From contig NZ_PYNW01000017.1 of assembly GCF_003026105.1 (NCBI RefSeq), positions 1-64,000 on the forward strand: DNA of 64,000 bases, read 5' to 3'. Both the position numbers and the translations under genes were made by a program. The notes under the pieces were generated by a model. That model worked only from the letters and a program-made list of their open reading frames with translations, was not told where the DNA came from and searched no databases. Source of the stretch: Photobacterium sp. GB-56 (GTDB lineage Bacteria; Pseudomonadota; Gammaproteobacteria; Enterobacterales; Vibrionaceae). The stretch's first letter is position 1, and the number at the start of each line of letters is the position of its first letter. Below, one piece after another: positions 1 through 8,409 of this stretch.

Positions 1-66
1 CGAACCTTCGAAGGCAGTGCCGGCAGATTTACAATCTGCTCCCTTTGGCCACTCGGGAACCCCACC
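1..66 (-). tRNA. tRNA-Tyr (GTA), 3' end cut by window edge
   Basis: This is the reverse complement of a tyrosine tRNA. The 5' acceptor strand GGTGGGG ends at base 66, and a long class II variable arm and a GTA anticodon are visible. The 3' acceptor strand and CCA lie beyond base 1. It matches the two complete copies at 133-217 and 284-368 base for base where they overlap. It is the last visible member of a tandem array transcribed leftward, so further copies may lie outside the window. Confidence 0.93.
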
Positions 67-132
67 ACGGGGTATTGCTATATTTGGCTTTCGCCAGAAA
101 AGACGTCAGTGGCGACAACTTTTCAAAATAGA

Positions 133-217
133 TGGTGGTGGGGGAAGGATTCGAACCTTCGAAGGCAGTGCCGGCAGATTTACAATCTGCTCCCTTTGGC
201 CACTCGGGAACCCCACC
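133..217 (-). tRNA. tRNA-Tyr (GTA)
   Basis: Complete 85-nt class II tRNA on the minus strand. The acceptor strands GGTGGGG and CCCCACC pair, followed by discriminator A and an encoded CCA at 133-135. The anticodon loop carries GTA and there is a long variable arm, as in enterobacterial tRNA-Tyr, which has the same length. It is the middle of three near-identical copies separated by 66-bp spacers and is presumably co-transcribed with them and then processed. Confidence 0.97.
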
Positions 218-283
218 ACGGGGTGTTGCTATATTTGGCTTTCGCCAGAAAAGACGTCAGTGGCGACAGCTTTTCAAATTAGA

Positions 284-368
284 TGGTGGTGGGGGAAGGA
301 TTCGAACCTTCGAAGGCAGTGCCGGCAGATTTACAATCTGCTCCCTTTGGCCACTCGGGAACCCCACC
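284..368 (-). tRNA. tRNA-Tyr (GTA)
   Basis: Complete 85-nt tyrosine tRNA on the minus strand with encoded CCA (284-286), GTA anticodon and class II variable arm. It is the promoter-proximal copy of the array: a good stable-RNA promoter lies just upstream at 384-411. The mature sequence is the same as the copy at 133-217. Confidence 0.97.
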
Positions 369-383
369 ACAAGTGCGGGGCGG

Positions 384-411
384 ATAATAGCAAACATTCG
401 GATCCTGTAAA
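384..411 (-). promoter_or_regulatory. Promoter of the tRNA-Tyr array, GC-rich discriminator
   Basis: On the minus strand a -35 box TTTACA (411-406) and a -10 box TATTAT (389-384) are separated by 16 bp. A GC-rich discriminator follows directly before the first tRNA. GC-rich discriminators are typical of stable RNA promoters under stringent (ppGpp/DksA) control; that regulation is inferred. Confidence 0.75.
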
Positions 412-548
412 GACTTTTCTTTTAAATACTGAGTGTTTGCCTGAATTTTCATCAGATTACCAATTGTTGCTTATATTTACATTTCTTGACGTTGCTAAAC
501 CGTAGATTCAGATATGATTGCGGCAGGATTATTTATGGTGTGTTGATA

Positions 549-1634
549 ATGAAAAAAATGGCCGTAGCAATATTAGTAACTGCAGTGTTATCTGGTGGTT
601 ACTTCTACTTTCAGGGAACCTCTCATGCTGCGCAAGAAAAGAAGGATGCGCGATCAAGCCGTGTTGTGAGTGTCACGACGGGAACGGTCTCTTCTATGCC
701 TATCGCTCAATCACTTTCTTTAACTGGAAAGTTGCAAGCTGAGCACTCTGTAAATATTGCAGCAGAAACATCTGCACAGATTAAAAACATCGAGGTTAAA
801 CCAAATCAACGTGTTCAAAAAGGCACGCTATTAATTCAACTTAATGATGACAAAGCAAAAGCGGCTTTTGATGAAGCTCTAGCCTATTTCAATGACGAGC
901 AACGTAAATTAAACGAATTTAAACGCTTAGTGAAACGTGGAGCTATCACTCAAACAGAAATTGATGCGCAGACGACCAGTGTCAATATCGCTCAAGCTCG
1001 TTTAAAAGCGGCGCGTGCTGAGCTTAATGATTATATGATCCGTGCGCCTTTTAATGGCACAGTTGGACTCTTTGATTTCAGCCAAGGTCATCGTGTTGCT
1101 GAAGGCGTGGAACTGTTGACGTTTGACGATCTTTCGACAATGCGATTAGACATTCCTGTTCCTGAACAATATCTCTCACACCTTATACCGGGAATGAAAG
1201 TTATCGCAACAAGCCAAGCATGGCCTGATCGTGTGTTTAATGGTGAAGTACAAGCGATTGATTCACGTGTTCAAACCGATTCTTTAAATATCAAAGTTCG
1301 AGTGGTATTTGATAACAAAGATAATTCACTTAAGCCTGGCATGCTGTTAGCGGCAGATATAGGTTTTGTCCCACAACCTAAAGCGGTAATTCCAGTTCAA
1401 GCGATTGAATACTCAGGAACTAAACGCTTTATCTACCTTGTTGACGATAAACAAAAAGTCCATCGAACTGAAGTGGAGCTTGGTGCCCGTATTGATAATA
1501 CCGTGGTCGTTAATAAGGGGGTAGAGATTGGCGATCGTATTGTTGTTCAAGGATTAGTGAATATGCGAGATGGAATAAAAGTTTCGGATATAACAGCAAC
1601 AAAGAATGATTCACAGCATGGAGCAAGTAGTTAA
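549..1634 (+). CDS. RND efflux periplasmic adaptor (MFP) subunit
   Basis: This is the periplasmic adaptor of a tripartite RND pump, bridging the inner-membrane transporter encoded next to it and an outer-membrane channel. It is 361 residues from the ATG at 549. An in-frame TTG upstream (486) is less likely because the ATG directly starts a signal-anchor of the form MKKMAVAILVTAVLSGG. The biotin-lipoyl-like half motifs, a coiled-coil hairpin around residues 110-150 and a C-terminal beta-barrel are recognisable. Its stop codon overlaps the start of the pump gene by one base (TAATG), showing translational coupling. No outer-membrane factor or TetR-type repressor gene is adjacent, so the channel is probably a shared TolC. 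Substrate cannot be predicted. Confidence 0.9.
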   Translation: MKKMAVAILVTAVLSGGYFYFQGTSHAAQEKKDARSSRVVSVTTGTVSSMPIAQSLSLTGKLQAEHSVNIAAETSAQIKNIEVKPNQRVQKGTLLIQLNDDKAKAAFDEALAYFNDEQRKLNEFKRLVKRGAITQTEIDAQTTSVNIAQARLKAARAELNDYMIRAPFNGTVGLFDFSQGHRVAEGVELLTFDDLSTMRLDIPVPEQYLSHLIPGMKVIATSQAWPDRVFNGEVQAIDSRVQTDSLNIKVRVVFDNKDNSLKPGMLLAADIGFVPQPKAVIPVQAIEYSGTKRFIYLVDDKQKVHRTEVELGARIDNTVVVNKGVEIGDRIVVQGLVNMRDGIKVSDITATKNDSQHGASS

Positions 1635-4600
1635 TGTGGTTATCAGACATTTCGGTTAAACGCCCTGTTGTTGCCATTGTTTTAAGCTTATTGCTGTGTG
1701 TGTTTGGTGTGGTGTCTTTCTCTAAATTAGCCATAAGAGAAATGCCTGATGTAGAAAGCCCTGTTGTTACCGTGATGACTACATATGACGGCACATCAGC
1801 GACGGTAATGGAAAGCCAAGTTACTACTCCGATCGAAGATGAGTTGTCAGGTATTAGTGGCATTGACAACATCACCTCGATAACACGAAATGGCATGTCA
1901 CGTATTTCGATTGAATTTTCGATGGATTGGGACCTTACCGAAGGTGTCAGTGATGTGCGTGATGCGGTTGCCCGTGCTCAACGACGTCTACCGGATGATG
2001 CGAGCGATCCTATTGTGTCGAAAGACAATGGTTCAGGTGAGCCTGCCGTTTATATCAATTTATCCTCATCAGAGATGGATCGTACGCAGTTAACGGATTA
2101 CGCCCAGCGAGTATTGGAAGATCGTTTCAGCTTAATTAATGGGGTGAGTTCAGTCAGTTTAAGTGGTGGCCTGTATAAGGTGATGTACATAAAACTGAAA
2201 CCTGAATTAATGGCAGGTCGCGGTGTTACCACCAAAGATATTATTGACGCGTTACGTGATGAAAACGTTGAATTACCTGGTGGTGAAGTACGTAATGACC
2301 AAACCGTGATGGCTGTGCGAACGGCCCGTTTATATCGCACGGCTAATGATTTTAAATACCTGACAGTTAGAACCACAGAAAATGGTACGCCGATTTACTT
2401 AAAAGATGTGGCTGATGTTGCGATTGGTGCAGAAAACGAAAATTCAACCTTTAAAAGCAACGGAGTCGTTAACTTAAGTTTGGGTATTGTCACTATGTCT
2501 GATGCTAACCCATTAGAAGTGGCAAAAGATGTTCGCGCAGAAGTCGCGCGAATGCAGAAGTTCTTACCTGAAGGGACAAGTTTAACGGTTGATTATGATG
2601 CGACGGTATTTATAGATCGCTCAATCAGTGAAGTGTACAGCACATTATTAGTCACGGGTGCTTTGGTTATTTTGGTGCTTTATGTCTTTATTGGACAAGC
2701 TCGCGCAACCTTAATTCCAGCGGTAACGGTGCCAGTATCGTTAATTTCAGCGTTTATTACCGCGTATTTCTTTGGCTTTTCAATCAACTTGCTGACCTTA
2801 ATGGCATTAATTCTTGCTATTGGGTTGGTGGTCGATGATGCCATTGTGGTGGTTGAGAATATTTTCCATCACATGCAGCGCGGTGAATCACCATTGCTTG
2901 CCGCTTTTAAAGGTACCCGTGAAGTGGGGTTTGCGGTGATTGCGACCACAGCGGTACTGGTGATGGTGTTCTTACCGATTTCCTTTATGGAAGGCATGGT
3001 AGGGCGCTTATTTACTGAGTTCTCAGTATTGCTTGCGATGGCGGTCATCTTCTCTTCATTAATTGCGTTAACTTTAACGCCTGTAATGGGGAGTAAAATC
3101 TTAAAAGCCAATGTAAAACCAACTCGCTTTAACCTATGGGTGAATCGTCAGTTTGATAAGCTTGAAAATGTCTACCGCAAAGGTGTTACGTTTGCGGTTA
3201 AAAAACGCTTTATCGCACCGATTGTTGTATTAGCGTGTATTGGCGCAAGTGCCGCGTTGATGAAGGTGATCCCTGCTCAATTAGCGCCACAAGAAGATCG
3301 CGGTGTATTGTTTGCCTTTGTGAAAGGTGCAGAAGGTACCAGTTATAACCGTATGATCGGCAATATGGATGAAGTTGAAAGCCGTTTGCTGCCAATGTTG
3401 GGCAAAGGCGTATTGAAATCTGTCAGTATTCAATCACCCGCGTTTGGTGGTCGAGCAGGAGATCAAACAGGCTTTGTGATCATGCAGTTAGAAGATTGGC
3501 AAGATCGCAGTGTGTCGGCACAACAAGCATTAGGCATGGTGAGTAAAGCACTAACGGGGATTCCTGATGTACGTGTTATTCCAATTATGCCAGGCTTTCG
3601 CGGTGGTTCTTCTGAGCCAGTTCAATTTGTGCTCGGTGGCTCTGATTATCAAGAGTTGTTTAAGTGGGCTTCGGAGCTAAAACACATTGCAGAAGACAGT
3701 CCAATGATGGAAGGGGTTGATTTAGATTATGCAGAAACGACGCCTGAGTTAATGGTTAATATTGATCGTCAGCGTGCGGCGGATTTAGGTATTCCGGTTT
3801 CAGATATTGCAGAAACACTGGAAGTGATGTTGGGCGGACGTAGTGAAACTACTTTTGTTGAGCGTGGTGAAGAATACGATGTTTACCTGCGTGGTGACGA
3901 GAATCGTTTTAATAGCTCTGCTGATCTTAGTCAGATTTATTTACGTGCGAAAAATGGTCAACTTGTCACGCTTGATACCGTTGCTTCGATTGATGAAGTC
4001 GCTTCAGCGCAGAAGCTTAGCCATAACCAGAAACAGAAATCGATCACGTTAACGGCGAATTTGTCTGAAGGTTACACCTTAGGGGAAGCGTTGGATTTCT
4101 TGGATCAACAAGCGATAGAGAAGTTGCCATCGGATATAACTATTAACTATGCGGGAGAGTCGAAAGACTTTAGAGACAATCAAAGCAGTATTGCCATTGT
4201 CTTTGGTTTAGCTTTGCTAGTGGCTTACTTAGTTCTTGCTGCGCAGTTTGAAAGCTTTGTAAACCCGCTGGTGGTGATGTTGACAGTTCCTATGGGGATC
4301 TTCGGTGGCTTAGCTGGGTTATGGTTAATGGGGCAAGGGCTCAATATCTACAGTCAAATTGGTATGATCATGCTTATTGGTATGGTAACTAAAAACGGTA
4401 TTCTGATTGTAGAATTTGCTAACCAATTGCGTGATAAAGGTGTTGAGTTTGAACAAGCGATCATTGATGCGTCAGTACGTCGTCTGCGTCCAATATTGAT
4501 GACTGCATTTACGACTTTATTTGGCGCAATTCCGCTGATTATCTCGACGGGAGCGGGGGCTGAAAGCCGTATCTCTGTGGGGACAGTGGTGTTCTTCGGT

Positions 4601-4759
4601 ATGGCGTTCGCGACCTTAGTGACCTTGTTTGTTATTCCTGCAATGTACCGTTTAATGGCTGGAAAGACGAAATCACCGGGTTATGTCGAAAGCTTGTTAG
4701 AAAAAGAGCTGCAACATGATTACACAGGGCGTATTAGCCATGGTGATTTACCTAAATAG
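1634..4759 (+). CDS. RND multidrug efflux permease (AcrB/HAE1 family)
   Basis: Proton-driven inner-membrane pump of 1041 residues, the normal length for HAE1-family RND transporters. It has the expected layout of TM1, a large periplasmic loop, six TM segments (about 335-555), a second periplasmic loop and a terminal TM block. The proton-relay pair Asp401-Asp402 sits in TM4 within the motif GLVVDDAIVVVENI, corresponding to AcrB D407-D408. It overlaps the upstream adaptor gene by one base and is followed by a strong terminator, so the two form a simple operon. It resembles the smaller Vibrio VexH/Vme-type pumps more than AcrB itself, but the exact orthologue is uncertain. Expected substrates such as bile salts, dyes and detergents are inferred from the family only. 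Confidence 0.93.
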   Translation: MWLSDISVKRPVVAIVLSLLLCVFGVVSFSKLAIREMPDVESPVVTVMTTYDGTSATVMESQVTTPIEDELSGISGIDNITSITRNGMSRISIEFSMDWDLTEGVSDVRDAVARAQRRLPDDASDPIVSKDNGSGEPAVYINLSSSEMDRTQLTDYAQRVLEDRFSLINGVSSVSLSGGLYKVMYIKLKPELMAGRGVTTKDIIDALRDENVELPGGEVRNDQTVMAVRTARLYRTANDFKYLTVRTTENGTPIYLKDVADVAIGAENENSTFKSNGVVNLSLGIVTMSDANPLEVAKDVRAEVARMQKFLPEGTSLTVDYDATVFIDRSISEVYSTLLVTGALVILVLYVFIGQARATLIPAVTVPVSLISAFITAYFFGFSINLLTLMALILAIGLVVDDAIVVVENIFHHMQRGESPLLAAFKGTREVGFAVIATTAVLVMVFLPISFMEGMVGRLFTEFSVLLAMAVIFSSLIALTLTPVMGSKILKANVKPTRFNLWVNRQFDKLENVYRKGVTFAVKKRFIAPIVVLACIGASAALMKVIPAQLAPQEDRGVLFAFVKGAEGTSYNRMIGNMDEVESRLLPMLGKGVLKSVSIQSPAFGGRAGDQTGFVIMQLEDWQDRSVSAQQALGMVSKALTGIPDVRVIPIMPGFRGGSSEPVQFVLGGSDYQELFKWASELKHIAEDSPMMEGVDLDYAETTPELMVNIDRQRAADLGIPVSDIAETLEVMLGGRSETTFVERGEEYDVYLRGDENRFNSSADLSQIYLRAKNGQLVTLDTVASIDEVASAQKLSHNQKQKSITLTANLSEGYTLGEALDFLDQQAIEKLPSDITINYAGESKDFRDNQSSIAIVFGLALLVAYLVLAAQFESFVNPLVVMLTVPMGIFGGLAGLWLMGQGLNIYSQIGMIMLIGMVTKNGILIVEFANQLRDKGVEFEQAIIDASVRRLRPILMTAFTTLFGAIPLIISTGAGAESRISVGTVVFFGMAFATLVTLFVIPAMYRLMAGKTKSPGYVESLLEKELQHDYTGRISHGDLPK

Positions 4760-4804
4760 ATGATCTATTTATAGAGAATGCTATTAAAGAGTTAGCTTAA
4801 TAAG

Positions 4805-4838
4805 AGGCGATAAGGATAAACCTTGTCGCCTTTTTATT
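4805..4838 (+). terminator. Rho-independent terminator after RND operon
   Basis: An 11-bp stem (4805-4815 with 4821-4831, one G-T pair), a 5-nt loop and a T-rich tail. Confidence 0.88.
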
Positions 4839-4983
4839 TACCTTTTTATCGGCGCAAGCTTACGGCGACTACCTCTTTAGTGAGCAATCAGTTAAACTTC
4901 TGCATAGATAACTATCGAGTAATTAAACTGCATGTTTGCAGTTTTTACCCTGATCGTCCTAAAGCCCTTTATAGAAGAAAACC

Positions 4984-6057
4984 ATGTCACAGAATCCAAC
5001 TGAACAGCAGAGCCCAAAAGGGGTTCGTCTTAATAAATTCATTAGTGATACAGGCTATTGCTCACGCCGTGAGGCGGACAAGCTGATTGATCAGGGACGC
5101 GTCACTATCAATGGTCAAAAACCAGAGATGGGCGTACGAGTAATGGATAACGATGATGTGCTTATTGATGATAAGCCACTTCGTAGCAAAGAGCGTCCAA
5201 TTTATATCGCGCTAAATAAGCCAACTGGGATCACCTGTACCACCGAACGTCATATCGAAGGTAACATCGTTGATTTTATTGGTCACCGCAAGCGTATTTT
5301 CCCTATTGGTCGTTTAGATAAGCCATCAGATGGCTTGATCTTCTTAACGAATGATGGCGACATCGTTAATAAAATCCTACGTGCGGGTAACTCTCACGAA
5401 AAAGAATATGTAGTCCGTGTTGATAAAGTGATCACGCCAGAATTCTTAGAGAAAATGGCATCAGGTGTTGAGATCTTAGATACGGTAACCCTACCTTGTA
5501 AGGTAACGAAAGAAACGAATTTCTCTTTCCGTATTGTGCTAACTCAAGGTTTGAACCGTCAGATCCGTCGTATGTGTGAAGCGCTTGGTTATGAAGTCTA
5601 TAAGCTTCGCCGAGTACGCATTATGAACATCACGATTGATGGATTACCTAATGGTAAGTGGCGTTACTTAACTGATGATGAAATCGGTGAAATTAACCGC
5701 TTAATTGCACAATCATCAGGTACTGAAGAAGCATCAAAAGTTGATGCTGAAGGTCGTAAAATTGCTAAAGCCACTGATGCGAAACTTTACGATCACCGCC
5801 AGCAAGAAGCGCGTAATGAAAAGCGTGCTCAAGAAAAAGCGTTTAAAACCTACAGTGGTACGGGGGAATTTACTCGTCGTCCTGGTGGTCAGCGTCAAAA
5901 TCGCCGCAATGAAGAAGGTGGTGAAGCGCGCCAACAGCGTGGTCAGGGACGTAATGATAATCGTCGTCCAGCGCGTCCTTCAGATCGTGATTCAAAACCA
6001 AGTTTTGGTGGTAAAAGTACTGGCATCAAAAAGTGGAAATCTAAAAGAGAAGATTAA
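4984..6057 (+). CDS. rluF: 23S rRNA pseudouridine(2604) synthase RluF
   Basis: Makes pseudouridine in 23S rRNA (position 2604 in E. coli numbering; also 2605 weakly). The protein has an N-terminal S4 RNA-binding domain (about 15-62) and an RsuA/RluB/E/F-type catalytic domain. The catalytic Asp112 lies in [10 protein letters not shown], and the NRQIRRM motif follows. Residues after about 240 form a basic, Arg/Gln/Gly-rich low-complexity tail typical of marine gammaproteobacterial RluF and absent from shorter enterobacterial versions. The gene stands alone between two terminators. Assignment to RluF rather than RluB/RluE rests on overall similarity of the catalytic domain and is fairly secure. 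Confidence 0.88.
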   Translation: MSQNPTEQQSPKGVRLNKFISDTGYCSRREADKLIDQGRVTINGQKPEMGVRVMDNDDVLIDDKPLRSKERPIYIALNKPTGITCTTERHIEGNIVDFIGHRKRIFPIGRLDKPSDGLIFLTNDGDIVNKILRAGNSHEKEYVVRVDKVITPEFLEKMASGVEILDTVTLPCKVTKETNFSFRIVLTQGLNRQIRRMCEALGYEVYKLRRVRIMNITIDGLPNGKWRYLTDDEIGEINRLIAQSSGTEEASKVDAEGRKIAKATDAKLYDHRQQEARNEKRAQEKAFKTYSGTGEFTRRPGGQRQNRRNEEGGEARQQRGQGRNDNRRPARPSDRDSKPSFGGKSTGIKKWKSKRED

Positions 6058-6079
6058 TTCACTTAAATAGATAAATAAT

Positions 6080-6138
6080 GCCCTTTAGTTTTCTATACGT
6101 TCTCTAGACAGAGTAGATAGTTTAAAGGGCGTTTTTAT
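6080..6138 (+). terminator. Rho-independent terminator after rluF
   Basis: A long hairpin whose base pairs GCCCTTTA (6080-6087) with the complementary TTTAAAGGGC arm ending at 6130, with a smaller internal stem, followed by a T-rich tail. Confidence 0.75.
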
Positions 6139-6178
6139 TTGTAGTCGTTACTCGCGATGATATTGATAAGGAAAGAGC

Positions 6179-6490
6179 ATGAAAATTGTTGCTGTAACAG
6201 CTTGTCCTACGGGGATCGCCCATACTTACATGGCAGCAGATGCGCTAAATAAAATGGCTCATAAAATGGGAATTCAGATCCACGTTGAAACCCAAGGTGC
6301 GATGGGGATTGAAGATCAGTTAACACTGCAAGATATAGCTAAAGCAGATTTAACCTTGATTGCTTCAGATATTGAAGTAGAGCAGCGTAGCCGATTCACA
6401 GGCAGTAAAATCCATTGTGTTACTATTGAAGAGGTCTTGGTTGATCCAGAAGCTGTGCTAAAACGTTGCCAGCAATTAATTACCCAATAG
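6179..6490 (+). CDS. Stand-alone PTS EIIB, fructose family
   Basis: A 103-residue fructose-type EIIB domain that would carry phosphate from EIIA to an EIIC-bound sugar. The phospho-accepting Cys9 lies in the signature ACPTGIAHT, and the rest aligns with FrwB/FryB-like single-domain EIIBs. It begins a two-gene unit with the degenerate HPr-EIIA protein 12 bases downstream. No separate EIIC gene accompanies the pair. It may phosphorylate the EIIC of the EIIABC encoded at 10.0 kb or serve a regulatory role; neither can be decided from sequence. Function as a PTS EIIB is secure; substrate is not. Confidence 0.85.
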   Translation: MKIVAVTACPTGIAHTYMAADALNKMAHKMGIQIHVETQGAMGIEDQLTLQDIAKADLTLIASDIEVEQRSRFTGSKIHCVTIEEVLVDPEAVLKRCQQLITQ

Positions 6491-6502
6491 CAGAGCATTA
6501 CG

Positions 6503-7288
6503 ATGTTGGAAAGGCGCCTTACGTTCTATTGTGGTCATAGTGGATTACCCCTTTATCAGTTAGACAAATTGAAAAAGCTCGCCAGCTATTTTACTGCCGA
6601 TGTGCAGGTGTTTAACTTGCAATTGTTACGATCTGAATCGGTAACCAAGCCTCTGCGCGTTTCAACGCTTGCAAGTAAGCCTTATCAATTGTGTCAGCTC
6701 GTTATTACAGGCGTGGATGCTGAATTAGCCCTATTGGTGCTGACTGATATTATTCACGAATATGCTTGTCCGTTATTGTTGCCATCGAGCGATAGTAAGG
6801 GAAATGCTATTTTAAAACAGCGTATGACAATGCTGGATTTTCCTCTGTCTTTTATCACGCCAAAACAGATTCAAGCCGATAATAAAGCACAATTATTAGC
6901 AACGATGACGCGCTCGCTGGTGGATGAAAAAGTGATTAAAGTCGATGATTATCAAGAGGTGTTAGCTGCGATAGAAAAACGTGAGAGTATTTCTGCTACT
7001 GTAATGGGCAATAGTATTGCGATGCCCCATGTGATGATAGAACCTATTACTCAGCCTGCGATGGTGATTTCTTGTTGTCAGCAAATGAATTGGCACAGCG
7101 CACGAGGAGATGTAAGCAAGGTATTGATGATGGTATTACCTAAGCCCTTATCGCGTTCTGTACTCATGGCTTTTTCTCGGTTTTCAAAGCGACTACTACA
7201 AGATCGTTATGCAGATGCTTTACGCCAAGCTTCTGATAGTAATGTTATACAAGCGCTGATCATTGAGGCGATGCTAGCGTCTGATTAA
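6503..7288 (+). CDS. HPr-like/EIIA fusion with degenerate HPr half
   Basis: A 261-residue protein. The C-terminal part (about 125-261) is a mannitol/fructose-type EIIA domain with the phosphorylatable His176 in SIAMPHVM. The N-terminal 90 residues resemble the HPr fold (SGLPLYQLDKLKKLA in place of the usual GLHARPA region), but no histidine occupies the active site. That half is therefore probably a binding or structural module and not a phosphocarrier. It follows the EIIB gene closely and converges with the AraC-type regulator, the two stop codons overlapping by four bases. It resembles proteins annotated as PTS EIIA or nitrogen-regulatory EIIA beside the vibrio mannose locus. A regulatory function linked to the neighbouring regulator is inferred. 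Confidence 0.75.
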   Translation: MLERRLTFYCGHSGLPLYQLDKLKKLASYFTADVQVFNLQLLRSESVTKPLRVSTLASKPYQLCQLVITGVDAELALLVLTDIIHEYACPLLLPSSDSKGNAILKQRMTMLDFPLSFITPKQIQADNKAQLLATMTRSLVDEKVIKVDDYQEVLAAIEKRESISATVMGNSIAMPHVMIEPITQPAMVISCCQQMNWHSARGDVSKVLMMVLPKPLSRSVLMAFSRFSKRLLQDRYADALRQASDSNVIQALIIEAMLASD

Positions 7289-8148
7289 AGGCTACGATAT
7301 TCAGTTGGTGTACGGCCTGTTTTGTTTTTAAATACCCGACAGAAGTAATTCATATCTTGAAACCCGCATCGGGTTGCTACTTCCGCTAAACGAAAATTGT
7401 ATTTCCTGAGCATAAATTTTGCGCGTTCTAACCGTACCCAGCAGATGTAATCTGCTAATCGCATATGTCCCTGTTGTCTGAATAAGCGCGAGAGGTGATT
7501 GGGGGTAATGTTAAAACGATGAGCAATAGATTCTCGGCTGATCGCGCGGTGAAAATTCTCTTGAATATAAATACAAATCCCTTGATAAAGATCTTCACAA
7601 CGATTTTTTTTCACTCTATCTGGGGTATTGAGCATAGAGCGGCTATAGCTGAGGAGCGCTAACAATAGGTATTCATCCATTGGTTTTTTCGTTGGCTCTT
7701 TTGCCAGCATATTCAATGCCGATAAAATAGGATCAATAGCATGTCCTGTCGCGGCTTGGATTGAGTGTTTTTGCACATCAAAAAAGTGAGGATTGTCTTT
7801 GCTTTTGCTGACTAAACTGAAACCAATTTGTCTTTTACCAAACAGTAGGCTCAATACCGAGCATTCCGTATCCCAATTGGGTTTATTCCAACAGTTCGGT
7901 GGAATATACAGAGCATCACCCAGCATTAAGTTAATATCTCGAATGCCATACTCACCGTCTTCTAATTGATTCACATATTCGCCTTTAAGCACGAGTTCAA
8001 GACGAGGGAAATTCACTTGGTAACTAAATTGTGGCGGTGTGGTGTGATCATTAGCAAACCAAATATGGTTAAAGCTTTCTCGTTCTTCGAGAATAGAATC
8101 AATAAGATTAAGAAATACGGTATCCATAATTTGCGTTAAGTCGCCCAA
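7285..8148 (-). CDS. AraC-family transcriptional regulator (YpdC-like)
   Basis: A 287-residue regulator with an N-terminal effector domain and a C-terminal pair of helix-turn-helix motifs (about 190-285), including the family signature ending in GFQDMNYFCRVFKNKTGRTPTEYR. It is divergent from manA and convergent with the PTS EIIB/EIIA pair, which suggests it controls the sugar PTS and manA genes. A later in-frame ATG (8127) is an alternative start. Related regulators sit beside fructose/mannose PTS genes in E. coli (YpdC, fry locus) and Vibrio cholerae. The inducer, perhaps mannose or its phosphate, is inferred from context only. Confidence 0.85.
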   Translation of the reverse strand: MGDLTQIMDTVFLNLIDSILEERESFNHIWFANDHTTPPQFSYQVNFPRLELVLKGEYVNQLEDGEYGIRDINLMLGDALYIPPNCWNKPNWDTECSVLSLLFGKRQIGFSLVSKSKDNPHFFDVQKHSIQAATGHAIDPILSALNMLAKEPTKKPMDEYLLLALLSYSRSMLNTPDRVKKNRCEDLYQGICIYIQENFHRAISRESIAHRFNITPNHLSRLFRQQGHMRLADYICWVRLERAKFMLRKYNFRLAEVATRCGFQDMNYFCRVFKNKTGRTPTEYRSL

Positions 8149-8409
8149 TGTTGTGAGGAATTGTGAGTTAGCAATAAATATTTATGGCTATTTTTGTTAT
8201 AGTACAGAGCAATATTTCGTAAAACATAACTCACTTAATGGATTATATCGAATAAGGGCTTATGGTGATCTGATTGATGTACCACTTTTTGACTTATGTA
8301 ACATTTAGCATTGCTTAAATGGCATTCCTCTTAGTTCTTTTCAGATTTGCTAAGTGGAATACGATTTTATCTTCATCGATGCACAACGATAATAAATTTA
8401 GGAATGAAT

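Larger units (their letters stand above)
67..368. repeat. 151-bp tandem repeat: tRNA-Tyr plus spacer
   Basis: Two full units of 151 bp (tRNA of 85 plus spacer of 66) precede a third partial unit at the window edge. The two spacers (67-132 and 218-283) differ at only about three positions. Each holds a short GAAA-tetraloop hairpin, read on the minus strand as TGGC-GAAA-GCCA (85-96 and 236-247). Near-identity of non-coding spacers indicates recent duplication or ongoing gene conversion. Confidence 0.9.

Noticed and set aside
17-505. Open reading frames (162 and 92 codons) across the first 500 bases
   Set aside because: They run antisense through tandem tRNA-Tyr genes; the repeated peptide is an artefact of the tRNA repeats.
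4823-5086. 87-codon frame overlapping the start of rluF
   Set aside because: It begins within a terminator, overlaps the well-supported rluF start and has no recognisable sequence.
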